Positions 54,324 through 62,990 of a stretch of 64,000 bases of DNA are shown piece after piece. The stretch comes from Sorangium aterium (GTDB lineage: Bacteria > Myxococcota_A > Polyangia > Polyangiales > Polyangiaceae). The position numbers and the translations under genes are program-made. Each line of letters begins with the position of its first letter. Positions within the stretch are counted from its first letter, which is position 1. The notes under the pieces are model-generated. The model did no database searches and was not told the origin of the DNA. It saw only the letters and a list, made by a program, of their open reading frames with translations. The stretch spans positions 930,001-994,000 of the forward strand of contig NZ_JAQNDK010000001.1 of NCBI RefSeq assembly GCF_028368935.1, written 5' to 3'.

Positions 54324-54996
54324 AGAGCAGCCGCGCGAGTTCGTGCTCAACACGGTGACCACGACGATCCAGGTGCACACCCGGATCTCCGACCTGTTCC
54401 GCAGCCCCATGGATCAGGTGAAGGAGCAGCTCACCGTCCTCGTCGAGAAGCTCAAGGAGAAGCAAGAGGACGAGCTGATCAACAACGGCAATTACGGCCT
54501 GCTCAACAGCGTGCATGAGAGCATGCGGGTCAAGCCGCGCGGCGCTGGCCCCACGCCGGACGATCTCGACGAGCTGATCGCGCGCGTGTGGAAGGAGCCC
54601 GCCTTTTTCCTGGCGCACCCGCGCGCCATCGCGGCGTTCGGTCGCGAATGCACGAAGCGCGGCGTTCCGCCGCCCACCGTGACCCTGTTTGGCTCGCCGT
54701 TCCTCACGTGGCGCGGCCTGCCGCTCATCCCCACCGACAAGCTGCACCTCGCGGGCAACAAGACCGATATCCTGCTGGTCCGCACCGGCGAGAAGAAGCG
54801 CGGTGTCGTGGGCCTGTTCCAGCCGGGGATCCAGGGCGAGGTGAGCCCGAGCCTGTCGATTCGCTTCATGGGCATCAACCAGCTCGGGGCTGCCTCGTAC
54901 CTCGCGTCCCTCTACTGCTCGGCGGCGGTTCTGACCGAAGATGCGCTCGGCGTGCTCGAGGGCGTTCAGGTGGACAGCTACTATGAGTACAAGTGA
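54088..54996 (+). CDS. Family 2A encapsulin shell protein (SrpI type)
   Basis: A protein of 302 residues with the HK97-like fold of family 2A encapsulins, without the cyclic-nucleotide domain of family 2B. The N-terminal arm has AARQHANTSKTPPQ, then PRWLVQLLPWTPVEAGVYRLNRV, which is diagnostic. The E-loop segment covers FAVDCSPEDAAEL to YEEQPREFVLNTV, and the C-terminal core holds SIRFMGINQLGAASYLASLYCSAAVL. It should assemble into a protein shell of about 25 nm around the desulfurase. GAGGAAA precedes the ATG at nine bases. Its last 14 bases overlap the desulfurase gene. Confidence 0.93.
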   Translation: MTNHESHLLGERAARQHANTSKTPPQWAGATPRWLVQLLPWTPVEAGVYRLNRVTDTDFAVDCSPEDAAELPTARIHYEEQPREFVLNTVTTTIQVHTRISDLFRSPMDQVKEQLTVLVEKLKEKQEDELINNGNYGLLNSVHESMRVKPRGAGPTPDDLDELIARVWKEPAFFLAHPRAIAAFGRECTKRGVPPPTVTLFGSPFLTWRGLPLIPTDKLHLAGNKTDILLVRTGEKKRGVVGLFQPGIQGEVSPSLSIRFMGINQLGAASYLASLYCSAAVLTEDALGVLEGVQVDSYYEYK

Positions 54997-57238
54997 GATC
55001 CAGACAGCGGATCTCCAGGGTGCTCTGCCGCAGGTGACTCGCGTCGTGGGGAGCTCTGGGATCGCGCCGTTGAACGTGCCGCTCTCGGCGCCGGGCGTCG
55101 CGCCCGCGTCGGCACCGGAGATCCCTGGCTTCGACCCCGCCTCCCTGGCCGCGGTGATCGCGCAGCTCGCCAACGAGATGCTCGGCGCGCCGTTCAAGCA
55201 GGGGGCGGCGGCGGCGCCAGCGGCTCCGCCGGCGCCGACGGCGGCGCCGCTGCCCGGCGCGGCGCCGTCGCAGTCACCCGTCCCGCACCTGGCGGCGGCT
55301 GGCGCGACGCCGTCACCTGTTCCGGGGCCGTCCGCGGCGGCGGCCCCCGTATATCCCGGGTCGGCCCCCGCCTATTCCAGCTCGGTCCCCGCCTACTCCG
55401 GCTCGGCCCCCGCCTACTCCGGCTCGGCGCTGCCGGCTGCCGGCTCGGTCCTCGCTGCTTCCGGCGCCGCGCCCGCCTCCCCCGGCGAGGTGTCGCTGCC
55501 CGGTGTCTCGCCGTCGCTGTCGCCCGCCCCGCCCGTGCAGGCGCCTGGCGCGACGCCGTCGGGCGTCTCTCCGTCGCTGTCGCCCGCCCCGCCCGTGCAG
55601 GCGTCTGGCGCGACGCCGTCGGCTGCCGCTGGACCCTCCGCGGCGGCGGCCCCGGTCTATCCCGGGTCAGCCCCCGCCGCTCCCGGCGCGGCGCCGCCCG
55701 CTCCCGGCTCGGTCCCCGCTTATTCCGGCGCGACGCCCGCCTTCCCCGGCGAGGTGTCGCTGCCGGACTCGGCGGTGCGCGCCGGGTTCGTCCGCGTCCC
55801 GCTCGTGGGCTCCGATCCGCTGAGCCTGGGAGCGGCCGACGAGGTGCTCCGCATCCCGGTGCTGGGCGATCTCGCGGGCCGCGACGCCGACGCCTACTTC
55901 GTGCCCGGCGCGCCCGCGCTGGGCATCGAGTCGCCCGTCGGCCCTCCCCAGGTCGAAGCCCACGAGATCCGCGCCGTGGATCCCGCGCTGGTCCGCGACC
56001 TCAGCCGCTCCGCCGGCATCCTGGACCCCCACGCGATCCGCCGCGACTTCCCCATCCTCGACGAGCGGGTCCACAACAAGCGGCTCGTCTGGCTCGACAA
56101 CGCGGCGACGACCCAGAAGCCCCGGGCCGTCATCGATCGGCTCTCGTACTTCTACGAGCACGAGAACTCGAACATCCACCGCGCGGCGCACGCGCTCGCG
56201 GCCCGCGCGACGGACGCGTACGAGGCGGCGCGCGAGGCGACGCGCCGCTTCATCAACGCCCCGTCCACGCGCGAGATCGTGTTCGTGCGCGGCACCACCG
56301 AGGGGATCAACCTGATCGCCCAGAGCTGGGGCCGGAGGAACGTGGGCCCGGGCGACGAGATCGTCATCACGTGGCTCGAGCACCACGCCAACATCGTGCC
56401 GTGGCAGCAGCTCTGCTCCGAGAAGGGCGCCAGGCTCCGTGTCGCTCCCGTGGACGACAGGGGCCAGGTGATCCTCGAGGAGTACGAGAAGCTGCTCGGC
56501 CCGCGGACGCGCATCGTCTCGATCACGCAGGTGTCGAACGCGCTCGGCACCATCACGCCCGCGCGCGAGATGGTGGCGATGGCGCACCGGCACGGCGCGC
56601 GCGTGATCGTGGACGGCGCGCAAGCGGTGTCCCACATGCGCGCGGACGTGCAGCTCCTCGACTGCGACTTCTACGTGTTCTCGGGACACAAGGTGTTCGG
56701 TCCCACGGGCATCGGCGCTGTCTTCGGCAAGAGCGAGGTGCTCGACGCGATGCCGCCCTGGCAGGGAGGCGGCAACATGATCGCGGACGTCACCTTCGAG
56801 CGGACGATCTACCACCCGCCGCCCGCGCGCTTCGAGGCCGGCACCGGCAACATAGCGGACGCGGTCGGCCTCGGCGCCGCGCTCGACTACGTGACGCGGA
56901 TCGGGATCGAGAACATCGGCCGCTACGAGCACGAGCTGCTCCACTACGCGACGCACGCCCTCGCGAGCGTCCCCGGGCTGCGGCTCATCGGCACCGCGGC
57001 CGACAAGGCGGGCGTGCTCTCCTTCGTCCTCGATGGGCAGCGCACCGAGGACGTGGGCGGGGCGCTCGACCGGGAGGGCATCGCGGTGCGCTCGGGCCAC
57101 CACTGCGCCCAGCCCATCCTGCGCCGCTTCGGCCTGGAGAGCACCGTGCGCGCGTCGCTCGCCCCCTACAACACCTGCGAGGACATCGACGCGCTGGTTG
57201 ACGCGTTGCATCGGATCCAGATCGGCAGGTCTCGCTGA
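54983..57238 (+). CDS. Cysteine desulfurase (SufS type), encapsulin cargo with disordered N-terminus
   Basis: A protein of 751 residues. Residues 1-340 are Pro/Ala/Ser-rich and probably disordered, with an exact 20-residue repeat and AYSGSAP-like repeats, then more conserved blocks (about 256-310; GEVSLPDSAVRAGFVRVPL, PVLGDLAGRDADAYFVPG). Residues ~345-750 are a SufS-family desulfurase: PLP Lys570 in FSGHKVFGPTG, and active-site Cys708 in RSGHHCAQPILRRFG. It should remove sulfur from cysteine, giving alanine and a persulfide. Such an N-terminal domain directs family 2A cargo into the shell. ATG 54983 overlaps the shell gene by 14 bases, so they are co-translated. Confidence 0.93.
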   Translation: MSTSEIQTADLQGALPQVTRVVGSSGIAPLNVPLSAPGVAPASAPEIPGFDPASLAAVIAQLANEMLGAPFKQGAAAAPAAPPAPTAAPLPGAAPSQSPVPHLAAAGATPSPVPGPSAAAAPVYPGSAPAYSSSVPAYSGSAPAYSGSALPAAGSVLAASGAAPASPGEVSLPGVSPSLSPAPPVQAPGATPSGVSPSLSPAPPVQASGATPSAAAGPSAAAAPVYPGSAPAAPGAAPPAPGSVPAYSGATPAFPGEVSLPDSAVRAGFVRVPLVGSDPLSLGAADEVLRIPVLGDLAGRDADAYFVPGAPALGIESPVGPPQVEAHEIRAVDPALVRDLSRSAGILDPHAIRRDFPILDERVHNKRLVWLDNAATTQKPRAVIDRLSYFYEHENSNIHRAAHALAARATDAYEAAREATRRFINAPSTREIVFVRGTTEGINLIAQSWGRRNVGPGDEIVITWLEHHANIVPWQQLCSEKGARLRVAPVDDRGQVILEEYEKLLGPRTRIVSITQVSNALGTITPAREMVAMAHRHGARVIVDGAQAVSHMRADVQLLDCDFYVFSGHKVFGPTGIGAVFGKSEVLDAMPPWQGGGNMIADVTFERTIYHPPPARFEAGTGNIADAVGLGAALDYVTRIGIENIGRYEHELLHYATHALASVPGLRLIGTAADKAGVLSFVLDGQRTEDVGGALDREGIAVRSGHHCAQPILRRFGLESTVRASLAPYNTCEDIDALVDALHRIQIGRSR

Positions 57239-57244
57239 CGTGAC

Positions 57245-57281
57245 GCCCGGCGGCTGTCCGCTGAGACGGACACCGCCGGGC
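57245..57281 (+). terminator. Strong terminator-like hairpin after encapsulin operon
   Basis: GCCCGGCGG and TGTCCG pair with CGGACA and CCGCCGGGC, a 15-bp stem with one bulged C and a 6-base loop, starting seven bases after the desulfurase stop. There is no U-tract, as is common in GC-rich genomes. Confidence 0.6.
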
Positions 57282-57426
57282 TCCCTGCCGACCGATTTCG
57301 CCGCCCAACCCTCCGGTTGGATCTCCAAATTAGGCTGAACCCCCGGGATTTCGAAGGATTTCGTCTCGACGGCGAACTTGTGTCCCCCGGGTTGCCACTG
57401 TCGTACGCGTCCGTTATAATGGACGC

Positions 57427-57741
57427 ATGATCCAGACGATATCGCCCAGGGACGCGGACGAGCTGATCAAGAGCGGGGAGGTTGACGTTGTGGATGTGCG
57501 TGAGCCACGCGAGTGGTCGGTCGGACACGTGCCGCACGCGCGGCTGGTGCCCCTCGATCAACTGAGAGCGGATCCGCAGCGGGCCCTGCCGCGCGATCGG
57601 GTGGTGTTCGTGTGCGCGAAGGGCGCCCGCAGCCTGACGGCGGCGAAGCTCGCCGAGCGGCTCGGGTTCAACCAGCTCTACAACCTGGATGGCGGGACGA
57701 GCGGTTGGGTCAAGGCGGGGCTTCCGCTCGAGCACAGCTGA
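57427..57741 (+). CDS. Single-domain rhodanese-like sulfurtransferase
   Basis: A protein of 104 residues, one complete rhodanese domain. The active-site loop is VCAKGARSLTAAKLA, with Cys as the persulfide carrier, and VVDVREPREWSVGHVPHA is the other conserved block. It is cytoplasmic and moves sulfane sulfur to acceptors. It lies 188 bases after the desulfurase, beyond the hairpin, so it is a separate but same-strand unit that could accept sulfur released by the encapsulated enzyme. Confidence 0.93.
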   Translation: MIQTISPRDADELIKSGEVDVVDVREPREWSVGHVPHARLVPLDQLRADPQRALPRDRVVFVCAKGARSLTAAKLAERLGFNQLYNLDGGTSGWVKAGLPLEHS

Positions 57742-57867
57742 GCTGCTCGATAGAGAACATCCAGGAGTCGCGCGAGGCGCTTGTGTGGTGCCGCCGATCG
57801 CGGCGCGCGCCTCGGTTTGCGCCGCGCTGCGGTTGGCGCGCGGCGCCGCCGTCACAAGGTGTGCGGC

Positions 57868-59739
57868 ATGGACCTGCGCGCGCTCCGCACCTTCCTCCTC
57901 ATTCCCCTGTTCGGCGCTGCATGCGCCCGCGGCGCCCCGCCTCCCGCGGCCGGGCCGGCTCCCCTGCCCTCGCCGGCGCCATCGGCGGCCGCGAGCACGG
58001 CGCCCGCCGCGCGCTCGACACCTGCAGCGGCCCGGCGGCTCCCGGCCTGGGTCGAGCGCAGCAACGAGCACGCGAAGGTCCTCCTCGACGTGCTCGTCCG
58101 GTTCTCGCCGGAGCGCGCCGGCTACCTCGGGGTCGAGCGCGCCGACCGGGAGATCTCGGATCTCTCGCCCGGGGTCGAGGCGCAGAAGCGCGCGGCCTAC
58201 CGCGCGGCCATCGTGGAGCTCCAGAAACGACGAGAGACCGAGAAGGACCCGGCGGTCGCCGAGGATCTGCAGATCCTGCTGGACGCCGCGGACCGGGCCG
58301 TTCGCAGCTCGGAGCTCGAGGAGAAGCACAGCGTCACCTACGTGAACGTCACGGGGCTCGTGTTCGAGGGCATCTCGAACCTGCTGGACGACCGGGTGCC
58401 GCCGGCGCGGCGGGCCGCGGCCCGCACGCGCCTCCGGCGCTATGCCGGCATGGAGGCGGGCTACGTGCCGATCGCCGAGCAGGCCATGTCCAGGCTCCTC
58501 CAGGACCTCGAGAAGCCCGGATTGCTCGCCCCGCCCAGGATGGAGATCGAGCGGCACCTCGCCACGAACGCCCGCGTCCGCGAGGGCATCGGCGAGCTCT
58601 TCAGGAAATACGGCATCAGCGGCCATGACGAGCCGCTCGCGGCGCTGGATCGCCAGCTCGAGGCGTACGACGCGGCGCTGCGCGACGACGTGCTCCCCCG
58701 GGCGCGGACCGACTTCGCGCTGCCGCGGCCGCTCTATGCGTTCGCGCTCGAGTCGCACGGCGTCGATCTGCCGCCCGCCGAGCTCACGCCCCTGGCCCAC
58801 GCCGCCTTCGAGGATCTGACGGCGCAGATGCAGGAGCTCTCGGTGTCGGTCGCCAGGGCGCGCAAGCTGCCAGGCTCGGACTACCGCGACGTGCTCCGCG
58901 CCCTGAAGAAAGAGCAGCTGGTGGGCGAGGCCATCTTGCCGCACTACGAGGCGCGGCTCGCCCAGATAGAGGACATCATCAGGAAAGAGCGCCTCGTCAC
59001 GCTGCCCGAGCGGCCTGCGCGCATCCGGCTGGGCACCGCCGCCGAGAGCGCGGAGTCGCCAGCGCCCCACATGCGGCCGCCGCGGCTGATCGGCAACCAG
59101 GGGGAAGAGGGGGAGTTCGTGTTGCCGCTCAGCCTCCCGGGCCCCCCCGGCGCCGGGGACGAGCTGCAGAAGGTCGACGACTTCACCCATGCAGCGGCGT
59201 CGTGGACGCTCACCGCCCACGAGGCGCGCCCCGGACACGAGCTCCAGTTCGCGTCGCTCGTCGAGCGCGGCGTCTCGATCGCCCGGGCGGTCTTCGCGAT
59301 GAACAGCGCCAACGTCGAGGGGTGGGGGGTGTACTCCGAGGCCCTCGTGTTCCCGTTCATGCCGCCCGACGGCCAGCTCGTCTCGCTGCAATACCGCCTG
59401 CTGCGGGCCGCGCGCGCCTTCCTGGACCCGGAGCTCCAGGCCGGCAAGATCACGCCTGCGGCCGCGCGCGCCTTCCTGGAGCAGGAAGTGGTGCTGTCGG
59501 CGCCGTTCGCTCAGTCCGAGGTGGAGCGCTACACGTTCCGCGCGCCGGGACAGGCGACGTCGTATTTCTACGGGTTTACCCGGCTGATGGAGCTCAGGGC
59601 AGAGGTCGAGTCCATGATGGGTCCTCGCTTCGATGCGCAGCGATTTCACGATTTCGTGCTCGCCCAGGGGATCCTGCCGCCGAAGCTGCTGCGCAAGGCC
59701 GTGTTCGAGCGATTCGTCGAGGCTCAGCCGGAGCGCTGA
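57868..59739 (+). CDS. DUF885 family metallopeptidase-like lipoprotein
   Basis: A protein of 623 residues. The N-terminus is a lipoprotein-like signal (LIPLFGAAC) with a Pro/Ala-rich linker; then the all-helical DUF885 domain, which resembles gluzincin and M32/M3-type folds. The zinc-type motif is HEARPGHELQ (His-Glu, then His), with Glu in NVEGWGVYSEAL as a likely third ligand. These proteins are thought to be peptidases, but the substrate is unproven. ATG 57868 follows AAGGTG; the frame is open further upstream. Confidence 0.85.
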   Translation: MDLRALRTFLLIPLFGAACARGAPPPAAGPAPLPSPAPSAAASTAPAARSTPAAARRLPAWVERSNEHAKVLLDVLVRFSPERAGYLGVERADREISDLSPGVEAQKRAAYRAAIVELQKRRETEKDPAVAEDLQILLDAADRAVRSSELEEKHSVTYVNVTGLVFEGISNLLDDRVPPARRAAARTRLRRYAGMEAGYVPIAEQAMSRLLQDLEKPGLLAPPRMEIERHLATNARVREGIGELFRKYGISGHDEPLAALDRQLEAYDAALRDDVLPRARTDFALPRPLYAFALESHGVDLPPAELTPLAHAAFEDLTAQMQELSVSVARARKLPGSDYRDVLRALKKEQLVGEAILPHYEARLAQIEDIIRKERLVTLPERPARIRLGTAAESAESPAPHMRPPRLIGNQGEEGEFVLPLSLPGPPGAGDELQKVDDFTHAAASWTLTAHEARPGHELQFASLVERGVSIARAVFAMNSANVEGWGVYSEALVFPFMPPDGQLVSLQYRLLRAARAFLDPELQAGKITPAAARAFLEQEVVLSAPFAQSEVERYTFRAPGQATSYFYGFTRLMELRAEVESMMGPRFDAQRFHDFVLAQGILPPKLLRKAVFERFVEAQPER

Positions 59740-59849
59740 GCGAGGAGAGCGAGCGAAGGCGGCCTCGATCCAGCGCGGTGTCCCCTTGCGGCACGCCTCG
59801 CCGGCTCCACCTGTCGTGTCGGGCAACGGAGCGCCGGAGGATGTGACGC

Positions 59850-60083
59850 ATGGGAACGAGCGAGGAGAAGGCGACGGAGCGACAGCCGGAAGCACCTGAA
59901 GGCCCCGAGACCGGACCCGAGGCGACGAGGGCGAAGATGCGCAAGGAGCGGAGCCCGCAGACGCCGCTCGATCGCGGCGGGGCGCTCTCGCAGCGCGAGG
60001 CGTGGGAGCCGGTGGACGAGGCGTCGGACGAGTCGTTCCCGGCGAGCGACCCGCCGGCCTGGACGCCGATCCACCCGGGCTGA
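59850..60083 (+). CDS. Small acidic protein, 77 residues
   Basis: A hydrophilic, probably disordered protein whose C-terminus DEASDESFPASDPPAWTP matches a short motif found in many small bacterial proteins of unknown role (pattern DEASxESFPASDPPAW). GGAGG lies nine bases before the ATG. It follows the DUF885 gene by 110 bases. Confidence 0.75.
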   Translation: MGTSEEKATERQPEAPEGPETGPEATRAKMRKERSPQTPLDRGGALSQREAWEPVDEASDESFPASDPPAWTPIHPG

Positions 60084-60205
60084 GCCTGGATCCCGCTGTG
60101 CTGTAGCTCATTGCGGCTGAGCCAGCGCCCGCCCCTGAGCTGGCACGGGCGGAGCTCGGCCTGGCTCATCGCCAGATCACCGGGCCCATGGCCGGCTGCG
60201 GCCCG

Positions 60206-60730
60206 TCACGGCTCGGGAACGCCCTCTTCGAGCCACGTCCGCGCGCTCTCGGCGGTGAGCTTGAAGTCCGGGGGCACCCTCGACCGCCTCACGGTCTCTC
60301 CTGCCGCGTCTCGCCCCGTGAGGATGGCGTGCGGATCGTCCTCGTCGGGCACGATGTCGAGGTCCACCCGCATCCGGGCGCCGCCCTCGACCACCGTCGT
60401 CACGCTCCGGTGCAGCTGCGCCCGGCGTTGCTGGGCGTGCCGCGAAAGGACCTCGTTCGCCGTCTTCACCAGGGTGGCGAAGGCGCTCGCGTCGAGGGGC
60501 TTCGGGTTCTTCTTGTCACGCCCCATCGTCCACGGCCCCACAAGGGCAGGCTCGCTCTGGCCGTCGCACGTCATCTCGACCGCCCACCCGTCGTCGTCCT
60601 CGTTCTTGATGACCCGCGCCGTCCACCCGTTCCCCTTCCACAGCTTGGGGTCCTGATCTTCAGGGCGGATCGAGCGCGTCTGCCCGACCTCATCGTCCGT
60701 CGCGTCCGTCGCGTCGTGCGTCGTGTCCAT
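60206..60730 (-). CDS. Hypothetical protein, 174 residues
   Basis: No family is recognised. Soluble and charged. The central part alternates strands and helices (GWAVEMTCDGQSEPALVGPW, ALDASAFATLVKTANEVL region). ATG 60730 is preferred to the start at 60793 because MDTTHDATDATDDE begins the acidic region. Strong third-position GC bias supports coding. It lies downstream of the cytochrome gene on the same strand. Confidence 0.65.
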   Translation of the reverse strand: MDTTHDATDATDDEVGQTRSIRPEDQDPKLWKGNGWTARVIKNEDDDGWAVEMTCDGQSEPALVGPWTMGRDKKNPKPLDASAFATLVKTANEVLSRHAQQRRAQLHRSVTTVVEGGARMRVDLDIVPDEDDPHAILTGRDAAGETVRRSRVPPDFKLTAESARTWLEEGVPEP

Positions 60731-60917
60731 GGGCGCCTCGGTGTACTCGCTGCGCGCCCGGCGCGTCCACCCCGCCGCGCACGCCTCGGGCATTTCCTGT
60801 CAGCACCTGGGCGCCCTGGACCTCCTCCGCGGCGACCATCGAGTCCCCTCCGGCAGGCCCAGAGGCGGCGCTCCCCCCGCGCCGCCGTCGCTCGACGCGC
60901 CTCGCCAGGCGCGCCCG

Positions 60918-62558
60918 TCACAGCGTCTTCAGGTACTCGACCAGATCCCAGCGCTCCTGCTCGGTCAGCGCGGGCCCGATGACGCCGTTTCCGCGCGGCC
61001 CGTCGCGGTATTCGTGCCCGGCGTTCGAGTTGCCGGGGATCTCCGTCACGAGCTCGAACCCTCCCCGAAAGGGCTTCACCTGGAGGCCGACGTGCTTCGG
61101 GTCGAACTCCGTGCTGCCGAGATAAAACCTCTTCGAACGCTGGTCCGCCGGCAGGAGCAGCTCGTACAGGCTCGGGACGGAGCCATTGTGCAGGTACGGC
61201 GCCGTCGCCCAGATCCCGTTGAGCTCGCGCGCCTTGTACGCGCGCGGCGCGCGCCACCGGTTCGGGCGATACCCGTCCCACGCGAGCCGCTGCTCCGCCG
61301 ACAGGCCGTACTCGTCGTACTTCAACTCGCGGATCGCCGACGTTCCGAGCTCCAGCGCCTGCGCCATCCCCATCTTCCCGAACCCGAGCGCCCCGAGATC
61401 CGCCGTGCGCTCGTTGAAATTCACGGCGTGGGTCGGATCGGTGCCGATCAGATCGAGCGGGGACATCGTCGCTACCCGGAAGCGCTTGCCGTGCTCGTCC
61501 GGGGGAGTCAGCCCCGGGTCGTGGCAGCTCGCGCAGTGCGCGCGGTAAAGACGCTCGCCGCGCGCCGCCCGCTCGCGGTCGATGCTGCCGAGCAGGTGCT
61601 CCGGCCAGCGCGGCGAGCGGAGCTTCTCGACCTGCTGCTCGATCAGGTGCAGGTTGTCCACCCGGATGCTCGACTGGAGGTGCATCCCCGCCCCTTGTGG
61701 CGCGGGGTCGAGCCGCGTGTGCGTGCCCACCCCCAGGGCCTCCCCGATGTTGCGCCCCATCGGCTGCGAGATGGAGCCGTTCCACTGGACCCAGTCGTAG
61801 CTCGGCGCATCCCAGAGGTGGGGATAGTCGACGGGCGCGTCGACCGCGCGGAGGTTCTCCGGATTGAGCAGACCGAACAGCAGGTTGCCGGCGCGCCCGA
61901 GCGCGTCCAGCCTGCCAAACCCTGCAACGGCGGCATGGGGCCCCGCCGCGCCCCCGGTGAACGCTTGCAGCCGGGCCACCTCCAGCATCTTCTCCATCTG
62001 TGCTCGCAAGGCGCGCGTGGAGTCCTCACCGTAACGGTCCTTGAGGACCGCCCTGGCGAAGCGATCCAGCTTCTCCGGCGTCTTCAGCGTACGGTCGAGC
62101 GCGCCGAAGAGCGCGTCGGTGAAGGCGACAACGTCGATCGCCGCAGGGCCGCCGTCGATCCGGATCCTCGCGCCACGATAGGAGATCTGGCGGGTGTGGC
62201 AGGTCCCGCACGTGAACCCGACGTACACCTCGCCCGTCGCGGGATCGACGTCCCTGGCGAACCCCACCGGGAGGCGCTCCGGGTTGTTCTTCGCGTCCCG
62301 ATCTTCGATGAAACGATAGCGCGCCACATAGTCGCTCGCGGCGAACCGCTCGGCGCCGTCTTCCCGCTCGAGCGCAAGGAACCACCCGAGCGGGACTAAC
62401 CTGGCGCCCTGGGAGGCACGGTAGAAGATCCGGCGCTCCGCTTCGCCCCATCCCTGGTCGAGGTACACGACATCGCCCGCGCCCCGGCCGCCCTTCGCGT
62501 GCGCGCAGCCGACCGCCGCGACCGCCGCGAGCGCGATCGCCCCCATCTGGATCCACAT
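60918..62558 (-). CDS. Di-heme cytochrome c peroxidase-like lipoprotein
   Basis: A protein of 546 residues with a lipoprotein signal (AVAAVGC). Two CxxCH heme sites, CGTCH near residue 117 and CASCH near residue 348, define a di-heme protein of the RoxA/cytochrome c peroxidase-like group. The blocks NGIWATAPYLHNGSVPSLYELLLP and the final ERWDLVEYLKTL are typical. It should sit outside the inner membrane and reduce peroxides or oxidise a polymer such as rubber; the substrate is not known. ATG 62558 is preceded by a G-rich ribosome site (GGGGGGA). Upstream (62613-62626) lies an AT-rich stretch with CATAT/ATATG arms, perhaps its promoter. Confidence 0.88.
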   Translation of the reverse strand: MWIQMGAIALAAVAAVGCAHAKGGRGAGDVVYLDQGWGEAERRIFYRASQGARLVPLGWFLALEREDGAERFAASDYVARYRFIEDRDAKNNPERLPVGFARDVDPATGEVYVGFTCGTCHTRQISYRGARIRIDGGPAAIDVVAFTDALFGALDRTLKTPEKLDRFARAVLKDRYGEDSTRALRAQMEKMLEVARLQAFTGGAAGPHAAVAGFGRLDALGRAGNLLFGLLNPENLRAVDAPVDYPHLWDAPSYDWVQWNGSISQPMGRNIGEALGVGTHTRLDPAPQGAGMHLQSSIRVDNLHLIEQQVEKLRSPRWPEHLLGSIDRERAARGERLYRAHCASCHDPGLTPPDEHGKRFRVATMSPLDLIGTDPTHAVNFNERTADLGALGFGKMGMAQALELGTSAIRELKYDEYGLSAEQRLAWDGYRPNRWRAPRAYKARELNGIWATAPYLHNGSVPSLYELLLPADQRSKRFYLGSTEFDPKHVGLQVKPFRGGFELVTEIPGNSNAGHEYRDGPRGNGVIGPALTEQERWDLVEYLKTL

Positions 62559-62990
62559 GACCGTCCCCCCTTCGACAAGCCCCGGCGGCGACGCCCGCGG
62601 TCGCCAACACCGCATATCAGAATATGTCGATAGCTCGTTTTCCCTGCTCGGCTCTGTCGAGCACGATGCGGATCCATCCGCGCGCCGCCGCGGTCCATCC
62701 ATCCAGAACAGCGCGCAGCGGCGCGACGCCGTCGCAGGGAGCCTACGACCGTACAAAGCCGAGTCAAGCCGCGGGCAGCGAAGGGGGCGACTCCGGTGCT
62801 TCGGTGTTTTGGACGTGCGTTGAAAGAGCGGCTTCCCAGGAACTCTGGGGCTCGATGACCTGACGTCAGATCCCGAAAGACCACCGCCCGCGCAGCGCCG
62901 CTCCCGGACGCCGCTCGTAGACGCCGCGGGCCGCGACGGGGAGCGCGAGCGCGGGCTGGCTGACGGCCGCCGAGCTGCGACACTCCGCGC
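62559..62990. other. 432-base divergent gap without gene
   Basis: The region between the cytochrome and esterase genes has no frame with coding bias. It contains an AT-richer segment at 62610-62645 and a 14-base imperfect palindrome CATAT-CAGA-ATATG (62613-62626). It presumably carries both promoters. Confidence 0.5.
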
